Origin: Phellopilus nigrolimitatus | Taxonomy: Eukaryota; Basidiomycota; Agaricomycetes; Hymenochaetales; Hymenochaetaceae | Direction of reading: 5' to 3' | Assembly (NCBI GenBank): GCA_021029095.1 | Contig: JAJOHG010000578.1 | Location: 1 to 13,123 of the forward strand | DNA: 13,123 bases | Shown: positions 8,110 through 13,123 of the stretch, in pieces | Layout of the letters: each line of letters starts with the position of its first letter | Position numbering within the stretch: position 1 is the first letter of the stretch | Notes under the pieces: generated by a model | Seen by the model: the letters and a program-made list of their open reading frames with translations, nothing else | Databases searched by the model: none | What the model was told of the DNA's origin: nothing | Translations under genes and position numbers: made by a program

Positions 8110-8789
8110 CGTGCAAGTATTTTGAGGACGTCGAGTGAACGTACGCGTGGACCGAGCGCGACGCTTGCTGCTCTCAAAAAGGCAACTCTCATATTTACAT
8201 AAGCAATCTGAACAAACTTGCGTTAACAAGTTGAAGGCATGTGTACAACGTACTTCAACTCATGCTACTCTTTTGAAACAATCTTCCACCCTGTCAACTT
8301 TAGGTCAAGGAGCATGTGAGACACGGACTTTGATAACAACCGGGGTGTTGCTTTGGATCTGAGTGATCTCGGTCTCAAAAATAACTTGAACACGCGCTAC
8401 ACCGGACCTAGGTCTCAGATCGCGAGCATTTGCACTTCCAGTGTTGGTTTTCTTCCCAAGGTCTGCATACAAGGAAAATCTTAGACTGGCCTTGTCTGTC
8501 CCTAGCGATCTGTCTCTACTCTCTCCAGAATGCACAAGGGAGCATCGAAATTCTCTACGGAAGCCCTCTTTTCCGCCGCTTGCATCTCGTATATGTCTGT
8601 TCGCGAGCTTTAATCTGCATGTATGAAACTTTAACAATCAAGAAGGGCGTCATCTCCCAGGGCCCAGATCTAATGTTCAAATTTGTTATTTGCGGAATCA
8701 CGGCGCGTTATTTTCGTTTGTTTACGCGTAGGTCTGGACACAACGCTTATCCTCCCCTAGCAATCAAACTCTCAGTCTACACGCTTTGA

Positions 8790-8964
8790 ATGGTCATCAG
8801 ACAGTTGTCTCGTGCCACGCTATCTAAAACGTTCGTTCTCCGTGCCAATGGCCGGGCTCTCCGACATCATCGAAACATTGAAGAGCAGCACTGCGGGATT
8901 AACGCCGGAGGATCTACTTTCCCTCGAGCTTCCCACTATCGCACTGCCGCCATGCTGTAAATAG
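8790..8964 (+). other. Two overlapping short upstream frames
   Basis: Frame 1 starts at ATG 8790 and ends with TAA at 8960 (56 codons). It begins MVIRQLSRATLSKTFVLR, which is arginine-rich and would suit a mitochondrial presequence. Frame 2 starts at ATG 8848 and ends with TAG at 8964 (38 codons) with MAGLSDIIETLKSSTAGL. They could be upstream frames of a long ATPase transcript, a decayed first exon, or chance. Neither is recognised. Confidence 0.2.
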
Positions 8965-9074
8965 CTATCGCTTAAGAAAGTGGATTCTACTTCTTCTTCT
9001 GAAAAGGGGTTTTGCGGCTCTGAATCCGTAGGATACTCACAAGCTGTCTGGTAAACTGCCTTCTAACACCGCCT

Positions 9075-9080
9075 TATAAG
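9075..9080 (+). promoter_or_regulatory. TATA-like box of the ATPase gene
   Basis: TATAAG lies 63 nt before the predicted ATG, just upstream of the pyrimidine tract. The spacing would put transcription start in or near that tract. Confidence 0.35.
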
Positions 9081-9098
9081 CAAGCTACTTGAAAATAT

Positions 9099-9136
9099 TC
9101 TTCGTTCTCCTCTTCCTCGCTTCCGTCTCCCTCTAT
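9099..9136 (+). promoter_or_regulatory. CT-rich tract before the ATPase start codon
   Basis: An almost pure pyrimidine run sits directly upstream of the ATG at 9143. Such CT-rich stretches commonly mark transcription start regions in filamentous fungi. Its assignment here rests on composition and position only. Confidence 0.45.
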
Positions 9137-9142
9137 TGAACG

Positions 9143-12100
9143 ATGCATAAGACCATGGACGACGATGGCGAGTCTCGGAAGGGCGGTATTGACACAATAG
9201 CTACAGTCACAATCGACGAAAGCGCTTATCGCGCTGTCAGCTCGCCTCTCGACAGAGAGCTGCATCGGACGCTATCTCGGCGGGAGGTCGTGCCCATCTC
9301 AGCCCGATACCCCGCCGAGTTCCGGACGCTGAGCATTCATGTAGATGATGCGCGTCTTGCAAAAGACTCCAGTTCTGCGAGTAACCAATTCCTAGGAAAA
9401 AGGAAGGCTCCCGTCAAAGGTGACTTACTCTTGTTCTGCTGTGGATTTCTCCGCTCATTTTATATCTTCGGTTTTTTCTTTCTTTAGAAATCTCCTCGCT
9501 TGACTGGCACAAGATCTCCGTTGATGAGGTCCTTATGCGTCTGGCGGTCGCCCCGAAGGCCGGACTCGATCCTGCTCAGGTCCAGCGTCGCCTCCAAACA
9601 AGTGGGAAAAATGTCATCTCGCCTCCACCTAGCCGCCTCCTACGGCAGATCGTTGGCTGGGTTTTTGGTGGCTTCGGGAGTCTGCTCCTCGTTGCCTCCA
9701 TCATTTGCTTTATCTCCTGGTATGTCAATCAAACAGTTAATGTGTCCTAATAACTACCTACCAATCGAAAATAATAATCCACAGGAAACCACTTGGAAAT
9801 CCCGACCCGGAAGCTTCCAATCTCGCGCTGGCCGTCGTCCTCCTGATCGTAGTGGCTTCCCAGGCCGCATTCAACGCATGGCAGGACTTCTCAACGTCGC
9901 GCGTCATGGCGAGCATCACTGGCATGCTGCCTACCGCAGTCCAGGTCCTACGGGACACTAGGCAAGAGACAGTCCCCGCGAGCGACCTCGTCGGCGGCGA
10001 CTTGGTGTACGTTGGCATGGGCATGAAGGTCCCCGCGGACCTCAGGATTGTGGACGCTAGCGGAGACCTGAAGTTTGATAGGAGTGTCTTGACTGGAGAG
10101 GTATACGTCATCCTGTTCCTTCTCTTGTGATAAACACAAGCTCATGATTTAATGAACCACAGAGTGAACCAATCGCCGGACGCGTGGAAAAGACGGATGA
10201 CAATTTTCTCGAAGTGGGTTGTAAAAGTACTATCCGGACACCGCTCGCTTGCTGAAATTCAAATAAAGACGAAGAACATCGCGTTGCAAGGCACACACTG
10301 CGTCAGCGGTTCCGGGATGGGCGTCGTCATCCAGACGGGAGACCTCACGGTCTTGTAAGCTACTTCCCGCATGACTCGGTTCTTTGCTCGCTCGAAAAGT
10401 AGAGAATGAACACCCGTCACAGTGGCCGGATTGCGAAACTCTCGTCAATGAGCTCGGGCGGCCTGACGACGCTGCAACGAGAAATTTTGCGTGTCGTTAT
10501 TATGATTGCAAGCCTTGCATTTTCCGTGGCACTCATCATCATCATCTTGTGGGCGGCTTGGTAAGTAGCCACTGACGTCCTCCCATCGAGAAAAACACTC
10601 AATCCCATTGAATAAACGTTCATAGGCTAAGACGCTCCTTCCCGTCATATATCAATGTATCGAAGCTTCTCATAGACGTCGTATCCGTCATGGGTCAGCC
10701 ATCCATATTCATCTGTAAATGATGTACTCGTTGACAGTTTCGCGTACCCGCAGTTGCGTTCATACCAGAAGGACTGTACGTGACTTCCATCTTACTGACT
10801 TAATGCCTGCTCATGCAGCAAATGGTTGTCATTCAGACCCATTTCTGTGACGATGTCGTTGGCAAAAGTTGCGCATACCCTCAGCAATCGGAAGGTCCTC
10901 TGCAAGTACGTATTTGTTTTTATCCCTTTCTTCGAGACATCTTACATCTTTTCAGATCGCTGTCTATCGTAGAGACCCTTGGATCTGTGAACGTCATCTG
11001 CTCGGTACATACCAAACAAATACTAAGTGAAATTTAGGCAGTAATTCCTGATTTCCTCACACAGGATAAGACTGGCACACTGACGCAGAACAAGATGCAC
11101 GTCGAAAACACCGCCATCTTTGATTTACAGTTGACGCCTTCTGAACTTCGCGGACGGATAATCCGACCATCAGCTCAATCCTCGAAGGTAGACGGAGTAT
11201 CTGAAACAGAGAACCTTCAGCAGCTTGCGGCGGTATCTGCGATCTGCAACGCAGCCATCTTGAATGATTCTTGGGAGAAAGGCAAAAGCGAAATCATAGG
11301 GGACGCTACTGGTTGGTTTTTATTTTCATTGCATACAAATTTAAATTGATTGTAGTCTCAGATACTGCAATTTTGCGGTTCGCGGAATCCATTGGATCGT
11401 CAGCCGAGTTTAAAGATCCATGGGTCGAGATTTTCAAGATCAACTTCAATTCAAAGGTAATTTATCTGTATTTGTTGATCGTACAGAAGGTCTTATGAAG
11501 TTTAACAATTGCAGACCAAATTCATGCTGAAGCTTTGTAGGCTCGTCCAAATAGCTGATAAACCTTTGCGCTTCCCGGCCCCAATCGCGAGCTGGGATCT
11601 TTTCAAACCCGACAGCTACCTACTGACAGTCAAAGGCGCACCCGACGTCTTACTATCTCGATGTGGATTTGTGATTGACCCAAGCGGGAAAGCCTCTCGC
11701 GCTGTCTGCAAGTGTCCGTGAGCGTATTGTCGACGTCCTGGAACAGTGGGCGGCTCAGGGACGCAGAGTACTTCTGTTGGCACGCAAGGTTATTACTCAA
11801 GATGCGATCCAGAAAATGTGGACAAGAACTCCGAGGAGTTCGCAGAGCTCGTTGCGAAGCTAAACGACGGGCTGGTCATTGTGGGCCTTGTAGGCCTTAT
11901 CGACCCGCTCAAGCCGGACATCATCGAGACCGTCCGCGTTTGCCGGGGCTGGCATTCGCTTCTTTGTTGTTACAGGTGAGCACTCTACTTCAAAAGACCC
12001 TGCTACATTTATAGCTCTATCATGTACAAGGTGACCATCCTAAGACTTCGGTTGCTATCGCCGCTCAAGCGGGCATCATCTCTAATGCCAATGTCGTGCA

Positions 12101-13123
12101 CGTCCTCTCCGATTTGGACGCAAACATGCCCGTCGAGTCTATCGCACCCTATGACCCTCTTTCTGCTTCCGACTCCACGCCACGCAGTATAGTCGTCACC
12201 GGCCCGGAGCTCGCGGGGATCGCGCCTGCGCAAATGGAGCAGCTTGCTCAATATGATGAGATCGTATTCGCGCGCACTACGCCGGAGCAGAAGCTGAGAA
12301 TCGTGCACGAGTTCCGCGGGCGAGGGAACATCGTGGCAATGACGGGTGATGGCGTCAACGATGCGCCGTCGCTTAAGGCGGCGAATGTTGGCATTGCAAT
12401 GGGCAATGGCAGCGATGTCGCACGCGAGGCGGCGGACATGATTCTGCTCGAGGAATTTTCTGCCATTATAACTGCCCTCGAGTATGGTAAGCATTTAGCC
12501 CACCTAAGCCTTCGAATTGTGCTTACTCGCTTACAGGACGACTCGTTTACGATAATCTCAAGAAGACTATCCTTTACCTGCTTCCAGCTGGATGGTAGGT
12601 TGGTTTTCTTCAAACTTTCGTCTTACTAAAATGTATTCGCAGTTTCTCGGAGCTCATGCCCATTCTTCTCAATATCCTTATTGGGGTGCCTCAGATGCTG
12701 AGCAATATCCAGTAAGCCGACGATATGTTAACAATGATTTATGTCCATTTGTAATTTCCTTACACTCTTTATTTTCTCAGAATGATCCTTATATGTATTG
12801 GGTACGGACGTTTTGCATGTAGCAAGCGGTTAACAGCTCGCTTACCTGATTTTATAGACAGACGTCTTACCTGCGCTGTCAATGTGCTTGGAAAAACCAG
12901 AGTCGGGCCTTCTGACTCGCAGACCTCGGAACGTGAAGAAGGACCACATGGTCGACTGGAAGCTCCTTCTGCATGCATATTTCTTCATCGGCGTCGTTGA
13001 AACGCTGTGCGCCATGTCTATGGCATTTTGGTACCTGCAACGGAACGACGTGCCGTTCTCTAGCCTTGTGCTGGGCTTTGGAAATTGGCCCGCGCTGACT
13101 GCGGAAAAACTGACAAGGCTCAA
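9143..13123 (+). CDS. P-type cation ATPase, Na,K-ATPase alpha-like (type IIC/ACU-like), 3' partial, frameshifted
   Basis: Membrane pump that would move Na+ or K+ using ATP; specificity is not assigned. Exons: 9143-9419, 9488-9719, 9785-10100, 10163-10213, 10269-10354, 10423-10560, 10626-10693, 10754-10775, 10837-10905, 10956-11004, 11065-11311, 11362-11456, 11515-11975, 12031-12486, 12537-12594, 12643-12711, 12781-12801, 12858-13123 (edge). Motifs are LTGESEP (actuator), PEGLP (helix 4), CSDKTGTLT with phosphorylated Asp437, KGAPD (nucleotide binding), [13 protein letters not shown] at 12342-12368, and helices to [14 protein letters not shown]. The ATG at 9143 follows an in-frame TGA; ATG 9155 (accATGG) has the better context. 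The first 12 exons are in frame. Indels at about 11690, 11810, 11947 and 12801 break the rest. All are in homopolymers, so assembly error or recent decay are both possible. Confidence 0.88.
10754..10775 (+). other. 22-nt micro-exon carrying the PEGL motif
   Basis: Exon 8 of the ATPase encodes VAFIPEGL, with the last Leu codon split (CT|A). It supplies the transmembrane helix 4 residues expected to bind the cation. The acceptor is CCCGCAG at 10753 and the donor is GTACGT at 10776. Skipping it would remove the site and shift the frame. Confidence 0.8.
11689..11948 (+). other. Three frame changes inside ATPase exon 13
   Basis: The homologous reading leaves frame at the A run 11689-11691 (one A too many: DPSG then KPLALS), returns at the C run 11809-11810 (one C too few: QDAI then PENVD) and shifts again at the G run 11945-11948 (VCR then AGIRFFVV; two bases missing or one extra). 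The unshifted frame meets TGA at 11719. No GT-AG intron of normal size explains these. Confidence 0.8.
12800..12802 (+). other. Fourth frame change at an exon-intron border
   Basis: Exon 17 ends ATT GG and the intron starts GTACGG. Exon 18 begins ACA GAC GTC (TDVLPALS). One base is missing for the expected Ile-Gly-Thr-Asp. A run of four G instead of three would give ATT GGG|GTACGG and restore it, so a single lost G fits best. Confidence 0.7.

Larger units (their letters stand above)
8110..9142. other. Divergent intergenic region between CCT2 and the ATPase gene
   Basis: About 1 kb must hold both promoters. Frames of 60-119 codons occur on both strands (for example 8430-8789 plus and 8637-8305 minus), but they overlap one another and show no recognisable protein. 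I see no convincing TATA box on the CCT2 side. On the ATPase side a TATAAG and a pyrimidine tract lie just before the ATG. Confidence 0.6.

Noticed and set aside
8305..8789. Protein gene in the CCT2-ATPase intergenic region
   Set aside because: Frames on opposite strands overlap the same DNA, none carries recognisable motifs, and no exon structure or good start context was found.
11457..11514. Frame changes in the ATPase explained by extra short introns
   Set aside because: The intron at 11457-11514 is needed and normal, but around 11690, 11810 and 11947 the sequence is continuous conserved coding with no GT-AG pair of plausible length.
12009..12613. Minus-strand frames of 121-161 codons opposite the ATPase
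   Set aside because: They overlap the TGDGVNDAP exon, which is unmistakable on the plus strand. The antisense frames have no recognisable motif.
9143..13123. Assignment of the pump as an ENA-type (IID) Na+ exporter or a Ca2+ ATPase
   Set aside because: The actuator, PEGLP and [10 protein letters not shown] regions read closer to Na,K-ATPase alpha-like fungal pumps. Without alignment I keep only the IIC/ACU-like label.

Overview
The window looks like nuclear DNA of a basidiomycete fungus, most likely an agaricomycete. Protein genes are cut by many 48-74 nt GT-AG introns. One gene encodes a DUF6533-type seven-helix membrane protein, a family expanded in agaricomycetes, and the CCT2 protein has the fungal form of its sequence. 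I see no prokaryotic operon structure, tRNA, rRNA or CRISPR.

Layout, left to right. Positions 1-360 are purine-rich low-complexity DNA. Positions 391-1815 hold a cluster of about 190-nt repeats: two full copies in one orientation, three in the other, plus fragments. Positions 1816-3167 have no gene I can support, although 2161-2657 carries broken, coding-like minus-strand frames that I do not recognise. Positions 5376-3168 (minus strand) hold a DUF6533 membrane protein that I reconstruct as 18 exons and 389 residues. Positions 5377-6260 hold its promoter, a coiled-coil-like plus-strand frame interrupted by a stop, and a perfect 20-bp-arm palindrome. Positions 8109-6261 (minus strand) are CCT2, the beta subunit of the cytosolic chaperonin, complete in six exons and 524 residues. 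Positions 8110-9142 are a divergent intergenic region. From 9143 to the right edge (plus strand) runs a P-type ATPase related to Na,K-ATPase alpha subunits (type IIC/ACU-like), cut off by the window end. Eighteen exons are visible. It is clean over its first 12 exons and then needs four small indels, all in homopolymers, to stay in frame.

The three genes share no evident pathway: CCT2 is housekeeping, the ATPase would be an alkali-cation pump, and DUF6533 proteins have no settled function. I found no clear new multi-gene system. The most unusual items are the mixed-orientation repeat family with conserved internal hairpins, the palindrome that puts a stop in an otherwise open frame, the homopolymer frameshifts in the ATPase, and the way ATPase introns fall inside or next to its signature motifs, one of them with an in-frame alternative acceptor.

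All exon models come from reading the sequence and remembered family patterns. No alignment or RNA evidence was available.
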